From: Acestrorhynchus altus
Lineage: Eukaryota > Chordata > Actinopteri > Characiformes > Acestrorhynchidae
Assembly: GCA_034509495.1 (NCBI GenBank)
Contig: CM067525.1
Span: 3,751,445-3,815,444 of the forward strand
DNA: 64,000 nt
Reading direction: 5' to 3'
A program made the translations under genes and the position numbers. Numbering within the stretch: position 1 is the first letter of the stretch; each line of letters begins with the position of its first letter. Positions 33,328-44,583 of the stretch are shown here, piece by piece. The notes beneath the pieces were generated by a model. It did not search any database and had not been told where the DNA came from. It saw only the letters and a list, made by a program, of their open reading frames with translations.

Positions 33328-33545
33328 GATATGTCAGTCCTATACTTTTAATGAAGTGAAGAAATCTTAACTTCACACACACACACACACACACACACAT
33401 GCACACACACACCTCTCACATACACAAATACATAAACTCTTCCTCCCACACCTCTTTCTTCATCTTTTCTGGTGTCGACAGGGAAACAAAACTTGTGAAC
33501 ACTCACACACCCACACAAGCATACACCAACACACACACACACACA
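33284..33545. repeat. (GA)n and (CA)n microsatellites
   Basis: GA at 33284-33324, CA at 33374-33412 and shorter CA runs at 33503-33545. They separate the two inverted family Q copies. Confidence 0.93.
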
Positions 33546-33824
33546 CTTGGCGATGTTCTGAATTGATAGGTTGTAAATGAATGTTAATCTCACTCTAATT
33601 TTAACCTGCTGACACGGTGGCGGGTGGCGGGTGGCAGGTGGGGGCGGGTGCGGGCGTCAGGGGGCGTGAGGGTGTTAAAGAGAGAAACTCCTTAGCTGGA
33701 ACTTTGGAAAGTCACGAGTCTGTGTTGAATCACATTCAGAAGCACAGAGATATGATCCAATCTGGCAGCACTAATCAGGCATCAATAAGCCATAACATTA
33801 GCACCAGCTCCTCATTGATTAGAT

Positions 33825-34032
33825 ACACCACGAGATCTGACACAGCAGTGCTGCTGGAGTGTTTAAACCCATCAGTGTCCTGTGAGCACTGATGAAGGAC
33901 TAGCGGATGACCAACACAAACTGTGCAGAAACAGATGAGCTTCTGTCTCTGACTTTACATCTACAAGGTGGAGACACTAGTTAGGAGTGTCTAATAGAGT
34001 GGACAGTGAGTGGACAGTGAGTGGACAAGGGG
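33825..34032 (-). repeat. Family Q copy, inverted relative to 32915-33250
   Basis: GATGACCAACACAAACTGTG, GAGCTTCTGTCTCTGACTTT, ACATCTACAAGGTGGAGACA and AGAGTGGACAGTGAGTGGAC are the reverse complements of blocks in the preceding copy. The GTGGACAGTGA word is itself repeated twice at the end. Confidence 0.8.
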
Positions 34033-34134
34033 GATATGCAGCTCCTTTTGCGTCCTGAAAGCAGCTTTCATTTCTGGACAGAAACAGTTCGCTGTTAATG
34101 TTAGCATCACATTAACAAAGCCTACAGCTCTGTG

Positions 34135-34212
<78 letters not shown>

Positions 34213-34404
34213 GAGTCTCTCTGTAATAGAAATAAATAAAATTTATTGGAGAAGAGAAGAGAAGAGAAGAGAAGAGAAGAGAAGAGAAGAGAAGAGAAGA
34301 GAAGAGAAGAGAAGGATGGTAATACTGCATGTCAGGCAGCATCTGTGCCAGGGGAGGCTGGACACTAGTGGCGAAGAAGAGGGATGCCAGCACACACACA
34401 AAAA

Positions 34405-34434
<30 letters not shown>
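34135..34434. repeat. (CA)n, (GAAGA)n and (CA)n microsatellites
   Basis: CA at 34135-34210 (about 38 units), a pentanucleotide GAAGA array at 34250-34314 (about 13 units) and CA at 34391-34434. Confidence 0.97.
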
Positions 34435-34437
<3 letters not shown>

Positions 34438-34523
34438 GGCATAATGACAAGCCCCCACTTACACACTCCAGGATACTGTGAAGAGTAAGCCAGAGGAAAA
34501 CAGGATGATACAACAACTAAATA

Positions 34524-34530
34524 TGTGTGT

Positions 34531-34579
<49 letters not shown>

Positions 34580-34600
34580 TGTGTGCGTGCGTGCGTGTGC
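34524..34600. repeat. (GT)n microsatellite with GC steps
   Basis: GT run ending in GCGCGTGTGTGCGTGCGTGC, alternating purine-pyrimidine throughout. Confidence 0.96.
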
Positions 34601-34831
34601 TGGCATTACAGTTCAGTTCAGGTTGCCCATCTGCCTGCTAGTGTAATTACTGTATTCCATCATTTGTAAATACACATATGTGTGAATAATGGCTGAATGA
34701 AACGTCTACGCCAATCAATGCTTTATTGACATCCATATTTAAATGTCTATGATTAATTATCATCACACATTTCTGACACTGCGTTTATTGGGTTTGGCTT
34801 CACTTCTTCTGGAAGCACTGAGTGAGAAAAC

Positions 34832-34864
34832 ACTCTCTCTCTCTCTCTCTGTGCCTCACACACA

Positions 34865-34927
<63 letters not shown>
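34832..34927. repeat. (CT)n and (CA)n microsatellites
   Basis: Short CT run at 34832-34850 and CA run at 34857-34927. Confidence 0.96.
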
Positions 34928-34928
<1 letters not shown>

Positions 34929-36557
34929 CAAGGAGACGAGATGAGAAGGGAAGAGAAGAGAAGTCAGGTTCTCCCAGTTCTCCCAGATGCACCGTTTATG
35001 ATAGAGTGGTGTGTGTAGTATCAGTCCATAACCTCTCACTTAACGTCAGCCTCATTGTTCGTTATGATTGATCCAAATTCATAGCCTTCATCACGCAGCT
35101 ATTTGTCAACACAGCCCAACCTTTCTCTCATAAATGCCACGGCTGCAAATAGAGCTCATTAGCAAAACCAATCCACGCACTGTCAGAAATCAATTTCCAT
35201 TACAGAGCTCACGGCTTACAGTTACTGCTACAGGACGGGGGGGGGGGGGAGTAAAGTCGAGGAGAGAAAGATAAGATCTTAATGGACGGAGATGGAAGGG
35301 TGAGGAAGTGAAACACAGAAATGGGAAAGAGAGCTGGAGAATGGGGCGACGAGGCGGAGGTGGTTCCGGTGGTGGTGGTGGTTCTTCGTGGAAGGATTGA
35401 CACAGCAGTGCTGTCATCATTACTGCTGTTATTTATACACACAGGCTGAGTTTATGATCGTAATTACGAACCAGAAGATCAGTCTCAGGCTAAAGGCCAC
35501 ACTTAAGTGCTCCTGCATAAACAATTCATAGGAATCACATAACCCGTACACGACACATTCATAAAGCATTCATAAAGCCAAATCCATTAGATATGCCTAA
35601 TAAAGAGGCATCAATAATGCATCGCAGTTCCCTCGGTTCACAGGAATATTGACATGCCTGTGTATCGCTCTCCATTTCCATATTTCTCAGACACGGATAC
35701 AACCCTCGGACTAGTTAACCCGTACAGCCCAGTATGGGCAGCTCAAGCCGACTATCTGGACGACCAGCCCAACTGTCGGCCAGCGCAGACTATATTATTG
35801 CTTAGGTTTGAATGTTTAGCTGGTCTACCAGTGGTCAAGCTGACCAGAGTAGTCAATAAACATAAATGAACTGCTTGACCAACATAACTGAGCCTACTTT
35901 ACAAGCTCAGTCAACAGAAACCTTGTGTATTTAAGGTGGGAGTTATTTTTAGGCTCCAGCAGAGGCTTCACAAGGATGACTGGGCTACAAATACCTGCAG
36001 GGTGTGCAGCGGCATTCATAGATTGGTTAAAAGGAGCGATTGCACGGGCTACGGAGCTGCATTGGCTTCTAGAAGCAATTCCTGCCTGGAAGCAAATTCC
36101 TTTATACACATGGAATGAGACATTCGCTGCACTGCACCACCTCTTCTCAATCTATGAGTCCCACCGCACACCACACAGGTATTTGCACCCCGAATATCCT
36201 TGTAGGCCCTGCTAACTGCGGCCTCTAAATGCGTGTATCATAAGTCGGAACTAATGAACTTGTCCACCAGCTACAGCCGCACTTAAAAGAACGGCTCGAA
36301 GTGAAGTTATATATCAGGACCCCCACAGAAGCAAAAAAACATGCTTGTCACTGTCAGGAGCAATTTAATTACGGTGTAGAAAAGCAGGTAATTTAGTGTG
36401 GAGTTTGTGAATTATGATCACATTAACCATAATCCGCTCATGTAAATGAGAACAGCTGCGTTATTGAGGTTACATTTCTTTTAGATTGCTCTCCTTAATT
36501 CCTCATATGACTCAAGCGCTTGGGTCCTAATGAGAAGTAAGAACGCTCCATTACAGG

Positions 36558-36558
<1 letters not shown>
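34928..36558. other. Repeat-poor stretch, possible conserved non-coding DNA
   Basis: The longest stretch here without a clear repeat. It holds a G13 run at 35237-35249 and (GGTGGT)-like sequence at 35358-35385. Segments at 35060-35215, 35440-35650 and 36350-36530 carry homeobox-like TAATTA/CTCATTA cores and even composition. No exon with splice sites was convincing. Confidence 0.35.

Positions 36559-36600
<42 letters not shown>
36559..36600. repeat. (CA)n microsatellite
   Basis: About 20 CA units. Confidence 0.97.
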
Positions 36601-36717
36601 GCACGAGCAGGATTAAAGAAGGGAATGAATGGCTTTCTGTAATTCATCTGAAAGATGTTAGAATGAATAATATTGAAATACTCCACACAGACCAGAGAAG
36701 AACTACACCCTAAACAA

Positions 36718-36882
36718 AGGTTCTTCAGGAGAACCCAGGAGATCGCGGTCCACAGTTCCAATTCAGTGGCCAACAGACGTCCTGGGTGAGATAGCGGGAG
36801 AGAGCGCCATCTACCCACCCAAAGAGAGCGTGGCCAGATTTGCTCTCTCTGAGTTCTAGGGCGTTAGACAGCTGAGCCCTTA
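36718..36882 (-). mobile_element. tRNA-derived SINE fragment
   Basis: Minus strand begins GGGCTCAGCTGTCTAACGCC and contains TTGGGTGGGTAGATGGCGCT, the head and body blocks of the SINE at 28825-29245. The B-box region and 3' half are missing. Confidence 0.6.
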
Positions 36883-38283
36883 CATTTCTCTGTGCCAAAA
36901 TTAATGGCATTATTATGATTATATCAGTGTTAAAGTGTCAAAATTAAATTAAAATGACAATAATATAATTTATTAACCCTTAGGGACCTCATTTTGTCCC
37001 TGTTATTGCCTCTTTGTTTTGTAATAACACAGTAATTACATGAGATAGTCATGTCATATGTTGATATCTCTGTGGAAGGCCTTTGGCTTCTCCAATTATG
37101 TAATTACTTGATGTGTAAATATTATCAGAATAATTTAATATCTTTTTAATAATTTAATAACTGGATGAAAGTGGCGAAGGGTTTGTCAAAAATGACCGGG
37201 CGCCTGTTTTTTTTTCTCTGTAAATTTTGAATTTAGAGTCTTGAAACTGAAAAGGAACCTTAGATATCTGGTGAAAATGGTTGTAAGTGGGTTTCTCTAA
37301 TATATAATATTATAATATTGCTAATTACGGTGACAAAATATATGCATATGCAAAATATATATATATGCAGATTTATAAAACTGTTGGTCACAGCAGGCCA
37401 AGTCTTGAAGTTATGTGTTCAGGGCCAATATGACCATCATCTCAGGTAATAAAACTGCTTTATTACACTGGATTTTAATAACAGGAGCTTATAAAACAGT
37501 TATTATTATAAAAATGATATTCCAGCCAGCCGTATTTCCCAAGATCCTCCCGTTTTGTGGCATCTTGATTCACCATTGAGCAAAGGAATTTCAGGGTCCA
37601 TGGGAAGTTGAGTTCATCAGAAAGGATCTTGGGCACATTATATACATCAAAGTCCCCAATGTTCATCAATCTGGACAGAACGTACAGCAGAGATGAGGAC
37701 TGAAACCCGTTAAAAGTCTGACCCTAGCTGTCAGATAATAATTTCAGATGAATTTATCAATAACTGGGGTTCTGTGTTGGCCCAAAGACATCACTCCATA
37801 TCGATTCCAGGCACAGTTTTGCTCCTGCTCTGCACATTTTAGTGCTTTCCCTGCCCACAGCTTATTAACAAGCCCTTTCAGAGTTGGTCTGTTTGAAGAC
37901 ACGAAAATCTGCAGAGTCCAGGGTTGAGAAACAATGATCCACCTCAATCCTGTTACCAAGAGATTGATATTTTGAACCCTTGATACTTGGGATATGAACT
38001 TCTCAAAGATGAGAGATACTGTTCTTCAGAAGCCTCATTGATCGGCTAATTTTTGATAACCTTTCAAGTTGAATTTCAGTGCAAGTATTTTTGCATTAAT
38101 ATATTTGATTGAAGCAGAGCTCTACAGAGCACCGAAAGGGGTTTCTTTGATTTGTAATAATAATAAAACATATTTAAGCATTTCTGTAAAATAATAATAA
38201 CAAGACAGACTAGAAGGATGGACGTTTAGCCAATAAGAACATTTAGAGTGATGTGTCCGATCCCTGGCCTACTGGCCTAGATA
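36883..38283. other. Non-coding stretch, nothing recognised
   Basis: AT-rich. Short minus-strand frames at 37475-37669 and 37744-37959 show no family motif; they could be an old element I cannot name. Confidence 0.45.
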
Positions 38284-38299
38284 TATTATTATTATTATT

Positions 38300-38337
<38 letters not shown>

Positions 38338-38360
38338 TATTATTATTATTATTATTATTG
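38284..38360. repeat. Compound (ATT)n-(ATC)n-(ATT)n microsatellite
   Basis: Trinucleotide ATT units change to about 13 ATC units and back to ATT. Confidence 0.97.
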
Positions 38361-38465
38361 TTAATTTCATCAGTATATTTTGCCACACCCTATCTAGACA
38401 TATAGGAGCCACCCTGCATTATAATAGAAACCACCACGTACTCTATTATCAACCAAACACTACCG

Positions 38466-38466
<1 letters not shown>

Positions 38467-38502
<36 letters not shown>
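38467..38502. repeat. (CT)n microsatellite
   Basis: About 18 CT units. Confidence 0.96.
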
Positions 38503-38505
<3 letters not shown>

Positions 38506-38945
38506 CACTCTGCCTCTGACAGGTGTTTATGCTTTACAGACAGGCCGAGTTCACTGTTAATATTAAAATATATATTTGTCAGCGCTCATTAACATAAGTG
38601 CACACTGACACCGGATACATGAAAGCAGAGGTTTGTTCTTCGCCGAGCTGTTCTCACTGTTCACGTTAATTGCACTAAAATAGTCACTGTGAATGATGAC
38701 ATGCTCCTCTGAGACAATCTTAGACAAACTGCATCTTAGCCATGCATTTCATTTCATACTCAGAAGAGTCAAGTTTATGCACAGCAGACCTTCAAAGCTG
38801 ATATTGATTTATTTTTATTTCATTTCATTAAACTATTTAATGTTTCTTATTTATTGTGTTTGAATGCATTTCATACTCGAGTATGAATCGTGTAATCGAC
38901 CTTCAGACCTTCAAAGTTGTACACATTTATATATTTAGTTATTTA
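38503..38945. other. Non-coding stretch, nothing recognised
   Basis: Contains two diverged occurrences of CATTTCATACTC (about 38750 and 38868) in similar context, a small local duplication. Confidence 0.45.
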
Positions 38946-39300
38946 TTTTAAACGTATTTAGATAGTTTGTTTTACATTTTTATTTATTTAATTTTAAATG
39001 TATTAGATTGTTTTTACTTATATTCTATTTTATTTATTTAATCATTTTAAATGTATTTATTTAGAAAGTTTGTTTTGCATTTTTATTTATTTAATTTTAA
39101 ATGTATTCGTTTTTTTGTTTGTTTTTTTACTTATATTCTATTTTATTTATTTTAAATGTATTTATTTAGTTTGTTTTACATTTTTATTAGTTTTAAATGT
39201 ATTTCTTTTATTACTTATATTCTATTTTATTTGTTGATTTTAAATGTATTTAGGTAGTTAATTTAATATTTTGTTTGTTGATTTTAAATGTACTTGTTTT
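38946..39300. repeat. AT-rich tandem repeat, period about 80-115 bp
   Basis: AGTTTGTTTTACATTTTTAT recurs at about 38966, 39067 and 39168, and ACTTATATTCTATTTTATTT at 39016, 39129 and 39212. About 3.5 units of variable length. Confidence 0.8.
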
Positions 39301-39776
39301 TTAAAATGTAGGTTTTATTTATTTTTTATTTATTCAGTAAAGTTATTTGGTAATTTCATTTTAATTTAATATGGATATGTATATGTGTGCTGTTTTTCTG
39401 TTTGCTCATCTGCTTGTTTGTTATTTAAGAATGGAAAACACGTTAATCCAGTTGCCACGGAGAGCTGCTAAATGACTTGTGTTCTGTTAATGATATTCTG
39501 ATGATCAAAACCACATGTTGCTGGAAAGTGGGATATCAAATGCAGACAATCCTAGGCATCTCAAATCTGTTCTACACAGTCTCCTGAATCCCTGAGCCAA
39601 TCTATATTTTAATCTGCTTACCTGGCTCAGGTGTGCTAGAAGACAGAATAACATACCTCGGAGACTGTAATTCTCTGCTACGAACCAAAACGAACACACC
39701 CGAACAAACCCATGGGATGTCTGGAGTTCACAGAAAAGATCGGGGCCTGAGACTGCTCACCATCACTGCAGTGATA
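39301..39776. other. Non-coding stretch, nothing recognised
   Basis: No supported feature. Confidence 0.5.
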
Positions 39777-39958
39777 TGAATGGATGGATGGATGGATGGA
39801 TGGATAGAGGCACCCCTGTCCTTCATATTTTAGGCTCTCCCTGCTCACATTCAACTAATCAGCTCATTAACAGAGTTGTAAGGGGTGTGTTAAAGCAGGG
39901 AGTACACACAAATATGCAGGGCAGGGGAGCATCTAGGACCAGGGTTGTGGAACACTGG
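39777..39958 (+). mobile_element. hAT-type MITE copy replaced at its 5' end by (GGAT)n
   Basis: (GGAT)n fills 39777-39804. From 39806 the MITE body follows (GAGGCACCCCTG, CATTCAACTAATCAGCTCAT, GGGGTGTGTTAAAGCAGG) and ends AGGACCAGGGTTGTGGAACA plus CTG, the intact 3' terminus. Confidence 0.75.
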
Positions 39959-40757
39959 CCTAGATGACCAGCTTGTCACTGTGGACATCTAATACCAGCT
40001 TAGACCAACTGAATTGGTCTGAATAGCTGTTCTGGAGCTGGACATCTCAACAGATCAGCTGTTCCAGGTTCACGACAGCGCCATAGAAGAGCCCTTCCTT
40101 GCACTCCTAGAGAGAGACTCATTTTGCAGACTCAACCATCTGCAAAAGCAGGGACGGATTACAACAGGACCATTAAGAACCTCTAGAACTCCATCCCAAG
40201 GCTCGTCAATATAAATGGTATTGCACCATATTGTCGAGCCCTAATACATACAATACGATTGTTTGAATAAACATCTGCATCATACAATGATGGACAGTCT
40301 CGTTCAGACTGTACTCCTGCATCAGCTGAGAGGAAATGCCTTCATATCTAATCAAATACAGCTGGAGTCTCAGTGAGTTAACCCGAGCCTCATCATCCCC
40401 TCTGTAAGGATAACCACACATTTGGACCAATTTCAATCATTTCATTTCCCTGCTACAGATCGCCGTGGGATATGCCTGTGGGTTACTAAGCAACGGCCAT
40501 TCACCTGTACTCTACCCAAATAATCTGGGTGCAAAAGTGTGTTAATAAGCACAAAATTGTAACGTTTAAACAGATGTGGGTCTTTTTTTAAACCCCAAGC
40601 CCAGAAGCACAACCCTGGTATAATAAAGCAGTTAGAGGTTCCAGTGTGAAATGTTATAGCTGGGGACTGTCAGACTTTCAGCTACGAGGGTCTTAAAACG
40701 GCAGAGAATTTAATACCGAAAAATGGCCTTTTCTCAGTCTGTCTCTCTACCTTCCTG
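39959..40757. other. Non-coding stretch, nothing recognised
   Basis: No repeat family or exon seen. Confidence 0.5.
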
Positions 40758-40873
40758 CTCTGCCGCTGAATAAGGTCACTGTGATATATACAGGAATATT
40801 TACACTGCTGCGGAGAAATATTAGAATCACACAAATAAAAAAAGTCCTGCTTTCCATCATCGTCCAGTCAGTG

Positions 40874-40907
<34 letters not shown>

Positions 40908-41070
40908 CGTCAGGTCTTTACCTGTATGTCTTTATCTAGAACAGCGGTCTGCCGCCGAATAAGGTCACTGTGACATATACTTGAATATTTACACTGCTGC
41001 AAAAAATTATTAGAATCACAGAGACAAAAAAAAAGGCACGCATTCCATCATCATCTAGTGCCGCACACAG
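40758..41070. repeat. Tandem duplication of about 120 bp, offset 190 bp
   Basis: TCTGCCGCTGAATAAGGTCA at 40758 recurs at 40948 as TCTGCCGCCGAATAAGGTCA, and both continue through TATTTACACTGCTGC, TTAGAATCACA and TTCCATCATC to GTGCC(A/G)CACACA. A (CA)n run at 40877-40906 sits only after the first copy. Confidence 0.88.
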
Positions 41071-41129
41071 CCATGTCAGGTTCACTGCTACAGTGGCTTG
41101 AACAATTGTACGGTGAAGAGCTCGCTCTT

Positions 41130-41462
41130 CATAACCCAGGATCACAGTAACCTACAGACGTGATACACGTCATAACAAACTACAAGACTCAAACCATCTA
41201 ACCATATAATAAACAGTTAAAAACCAGTGTCCAGGTGAACAAAATCCCAGTTTAAATCCCATAGCAGCTTCCAGTGCATGCTTACTGCTCTGCCCATGTG
41301 TACATGCTCAACCTGCGTGCGACCGGGGTCTGATGACATCACAGACATCGGGTTACAGATAAAAAGGAGGGGCTGTTTACTTGCTTTCTTTGCTCAAACA
41401 GGGTTCAAATTTCAGAATAAAAGTCCAGAGAAGGAATAATACCGATGCGTATATAAACTTTT
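41130..41462 (+). repeat. Dispersed repeat family S, near-complete copy
   Basis: Blocks in order: CAGTAACCTACAGACGTGAT, AAAATCCCAGTTTAAATCCC, GCTTCCAGTGCATGCTTACT, GCTCTGCCCATGTGTACATG, TCTGATGACATCACAGACAT and AATTTCAGAATAAAAGTCCA. The order is shared with 50855-51205 (inverted), 63490-63652 and partly 12050-12262. No coding capacity. Confidence 0.8.
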
Positions 41463-42419
41463 TGGGCGACTGTCAAGTAGAACTATGCTTGTCAATCTAA
41501 CCATTGTGCCCAATACCAAAGACCGCAAATACTCTACTCTATAAAACTGTTCATCGTAGTGACAATTAAAGTATGTCCTCACATACATTTGTCTCTTCTG
41601 GAGGAACTAATATGACCACCGTTGAGAAGAAAACCTTCCTCACCACCAAATAGGCTCCTCCGTGTATTTCACAACTGATATACAACATGCAGAGTTAAAG
41701 TCTATTTAAGCCATTTATGCTTTTAAAGAGATTTATTTTTTATAATAACTCCATAAACAGAGGAGAGAGAGGAGACTCCAAATGAACGATTCGTTAAGGC
41801 TTCATACAACCATCCATCCACCCACACACACACACACACACACACACTCCAGTAATACCCTGAATTACATGCCAATCAGTTCTTTAGACCAACACAGAGA
41901 ATCAGAGCGACGGACGTCAAGATTCAGAGTAAAATGATTGCTTCTTTTCTAAAAGCTCAATTAAAGATGTGTTTAGAAAAAGAGAACAAAAGAACAAAAA
42001 AAGTGAAACAGAAGCAAAAGAGAGAGGGAGTGAGGAAAGAGTGAAGCGGGAGTGAACTTTTTTTTCCCCTTGTCTTCGCGGCTCTGTAACAAAGGCACTG
42101 ATGTTAAAACAGCATACATCAATACAGTGAACTCAGCTCCACTTCTGAAGCTCAGACACCGAGCCATGGTGCTGCTGATACTGACAGCTCCTTATCTACA
42201 TTTACACTTACTGAAGACCTCCACCACACTGCAGTGGGGCAGTTCTCAGAGCATGCTCATCAGTCCTGCCATGGTTACTAACTTAAACTCATTAAAAAAG
42301 AGCTCAATAAAAACATCGGTCATCACAAAGCTGCTGAACATCCTCCACAAGGGGGCGCTAAAGATATTATTTGTGTTACAGTGTTAAAATATAGGCTCAT
42401 CTGGGACAGTGGGCCAGGC
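41463..42419. other. Non-coding stretch
   Basis: A short (CA)n lies at 41823-41848. The frame at 42052-42387 (111 codons) has no motif and I do not call it. Confidence 0.45.
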
Positions 42420-42712
42420 TTAAAAATGCTGTTAACACTGTAGGATGAGGCCAGTGTCCTCTGTACTAACACTGTGCTAGCAAGTGTGATAGTAGTGTTG
42501 GACAGTGTCCTACCACCGCACTAGTGATGTTGGACGTTTCCGATAGCCACTGTACTTACATTTTGGTAGCAATGTTGAACAAGGCCATTAGCCAGCGTTC
42601 TAACACTGCTCTAGTGAAGCTGGACAAGGCCATAACCAGTCCCAATGGACAAGTTTGGTAGCCAGTGTCCTAACACTGCACTAGTGATGCTGGACGCAGC
42701 CCATACCCAGTG
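42420..42712. repeat. Degenerate 45-bp minisatellite, array 1
   Basis: Variants of GCCAGTGTCCTAACACTG, then TGCACTAGTGATGCTGGAC, repeat about six times with variable spacing. They match the unit of the cleaner array at 44584-44990. Confidence 0.75.
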
Positions 42713-42882
42713 TCCTACCAAACAGCTTCAGAGAGTCCAATTCTATTGGCAATACTTCTCTACAGCTAGATAAGCTGTGGGTGCATTTGCTCATCTGTGT
42801 CAGCAATGGGTGCAACTTAACGTGGCTGAATGTATTCAGTAATGGGGGCAGGGGGACAAATATTTGGATATATAGTGCATTT
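42700..42882 (-). mobile_element. Family P copy, 5' part only
   Basis: Minus strand begins CACTATATATCCAAATATTT near 42882 and runs through ATTGCTGACACAGATGAG-like sequence to AGAAGTATTGCCAATAGAAT. It abuts the 45-bp array on one side and a Tc1 relic on the other. Confidence 0.7.
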
Positions 42883-42889
42883 ATTATGT

Positions 42890-43320
42890 GGACATCAAAG
42901 AAAACATTGGTGATTGACTTGTCCAGCCAAGGACATCCCACTTTCTGGCCTTTTGGAAAACTCAGTTCTTTTAGTCCATTTCAGGCTACTGTCCATCACA
43001 AAGGTGAAGCTCCATCCACTGAGTTCTGAAGAATTTTGTTGGATCTCTGTAGTAAAGATGCTTCGGTACACTTCAAAATTCATCCTGCTGGTGCTGTCAG
43101 TCACTTCATCAATAAAGACGAGTGATCTAGATCCACTGGAAGCCAGACAGGCCATGTTTCATAGATGAGCTGCTTTGCTTTGGATCATGAGATGTTCTCA
43201 ACACGTTCCTCATTCCTTCCCTCTGGAAGATGTTCTGCCTCATTTGTCACAGAACTCTTGCACAAAATTCTATTGTCTTTGCTCACCTTCAGCAAAGTAA
43301 GGTGATCTCTTCCATGTAAT
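42890..43320 (-). pseudogene. Tc1-like transposase DDE-domain relic
   Basis: Minus-strand frames give SHDPKQSSSSMKHG (about 43150-43195), then ACLASSGSRSLVFIDEVTD, SRMNFEVYRSIFTTEIQ and SGWSFTFVMD. These correspond to the HDPKHT..VKHGGG, LVFIDDVT..SRMNSEVYR and the second catalytic Asp (MDND in the family) of fish Tc1 transposases. That Asp appears kept; the following PKHTA segment is altered. WDVLGWTSQSP in another frame (42900-42940) is the WPSQSPDLNP block, cut before the third catalytic residue by the family P terminus. Frameshifts make it non-functional. Confidence 0.82.
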
Positions 43321-43373
43321 TAGTAGCCCCCAACCCAGACCCTCAATCTAGGCCACAACATCCCTATTATTAT

Positions 43374-43375
<2 letters not shown>

Positions 43376-43408
<33 letters not shown>
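43376..43408. repeat. (GTT)n microsatellite
   Basis: About 11 GTT units. Confidence 0.96.
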
Positions 43409-43412
<4 letters not shown>

Positions 43413-43469
43413 GTGCTGTGCTGGTGGGTTTATAAGGATCTGTCTCTTCACAAGTGCAGGTAATTCCAG

Positions 43470-43655
43470 TGTGGTTGTAACATGAACAGCAACACATTAC
43501 TAACTCGCCCCAACAGCTTTCTATCAGTAGAAAGTCCAGCTCCACTGAAGTCCAGCTTAAAGAGCATCTACGCAACGTTTACTGAAGCCCTACCAGCTAC
43601 CAGGAGGCCAAAAATAGAGCTGGATGAGAAGCAGGACAAAAGCAGAACCTACGGG
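43470..43655 (+). CDS. Candidate exon, function unknown
   Basis: An open segment of exactly 62 codons is bounded by TTCCAG just upstream and GGTAAGA at its end (GTAAG from 43656). Both boundaries fall in phase 0. From the internal ATG at 43482 it reads MNSNTLLTRPNSFLSVESPA, then a Ser/Lys-rich part with PLKSSLKSIYATFTEA, and ends with a charged RRPKIELDEKQDKSRTYG. The composition (no low complexity, balanced charge) is unlike the simple-repeat frames elsewhere. I recognise no domain. The polypyrimidine tract is short, no neighbouring exon is visible, and it lies between repeat relics, so chance is quite possible. Confidence 0.28.
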
Positions 43656-43786
43656 GTAAGAGACCCCTTCCTTCTGTCTCTTTCTTTCTCCCTCTCCATC
43701 TCTCTCTCTCTGAAGTAGACATCTGAAAGCTGGCCAGAGGACTTCGTCTCAGGAAACGTTGAGAGACTTCACCATATGCTGCTGAT

Positions 43787-43835
43787 GCCCCCCCCCCTCC
43801 TCCTCCTCGCTCTCCCCCCTCCCTCCCCAGGCACC
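43787..43835 (-). other. C/T-rich tract, possible G-quadruplex on minus strand
   Basis: CCCCCCCCCC, then CTCCTCCTCCTC, CCCCCC and CCCTCCC runs follow within 50 bp. Confidence 0.55.
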
Positions 43836-43986
43836 CCGCTGTAAACTTGTGAAGATGCGTATGCCATCATCACCCTTTAACTAAAAGCTGAACCATCTGT
43901 CAGGAAGAACAGTGTAGCTGTGTGAACTGTACATGACTGTAACCACACCAACATGCTGCTGAAAATGTGTATGACCAGGTCAGTGT

Positions 43987-43987
43987 G

Positions 43988-44032
<45 letters not shown>
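43987..44032. repeat. (GA)n microsatellite
   Basis: About 22 GA units. Confidence 0.97.
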
Positions 44033-44035
<3 letters not shown>

Positions 44036-44583
44036 TTAATCAATATATCTCGATTCCTTTGCCTTCCATTCTTACAAACAAGCAACAGGCTTCCAGAACA
44101 AGAGTTCGGAAGCTGCTGTTTGGTCTTTGTCGCCGTCCAATCGTATCTGGATATTTTTAAACATGGAGCATTATGTCTGTGTTGGCTCAAAATCAGTGTT
44201 TTTCGGTCATGGAAAAATGAGCTTTCCAAAACAATCTCCAAGGAGAAGATTGTTTTTTTCCCCCTCTGGGAAAACAGCTTTTTAAAAAACGCTGACGTCA
44301 CGACTCATGCCGGCTGTATCTTAAATAGCTCCTTACTCCCTATATAGTGAACTAAACAGTATGGAAATCAGACCTGCCAAGAATGTAGGCTTTTAAAGAA
44401 CAGTCAGCTAGGTGTGTGACTTTGGATAGTGGACGTTACTCAAAAATGAGGTCTGCTTGCCAAAGAATCTCAGACATAAGTCTCAGGATATTGGAGATTT
44501 AATTATAGTGATGTTACATGAGTAGGAACAGTGGGTCGGGCAGTGGGTCGGGCAACGCTGTGTTGGATGAGGCCTTTAGGCAG
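44033..44583. other. Non-coding stretch, nothing recognised
   Basis: The adjoining 126- to 133-codon frames on both strands run through the GA repeat and lack motifs. Confidence 0.45.

Noticed and set aside
42052..42387. 111-codon frame as a possible exon
   Set aside because: No splice signals in phase, no motif, and the minus strand and other frames are equally open nearby.
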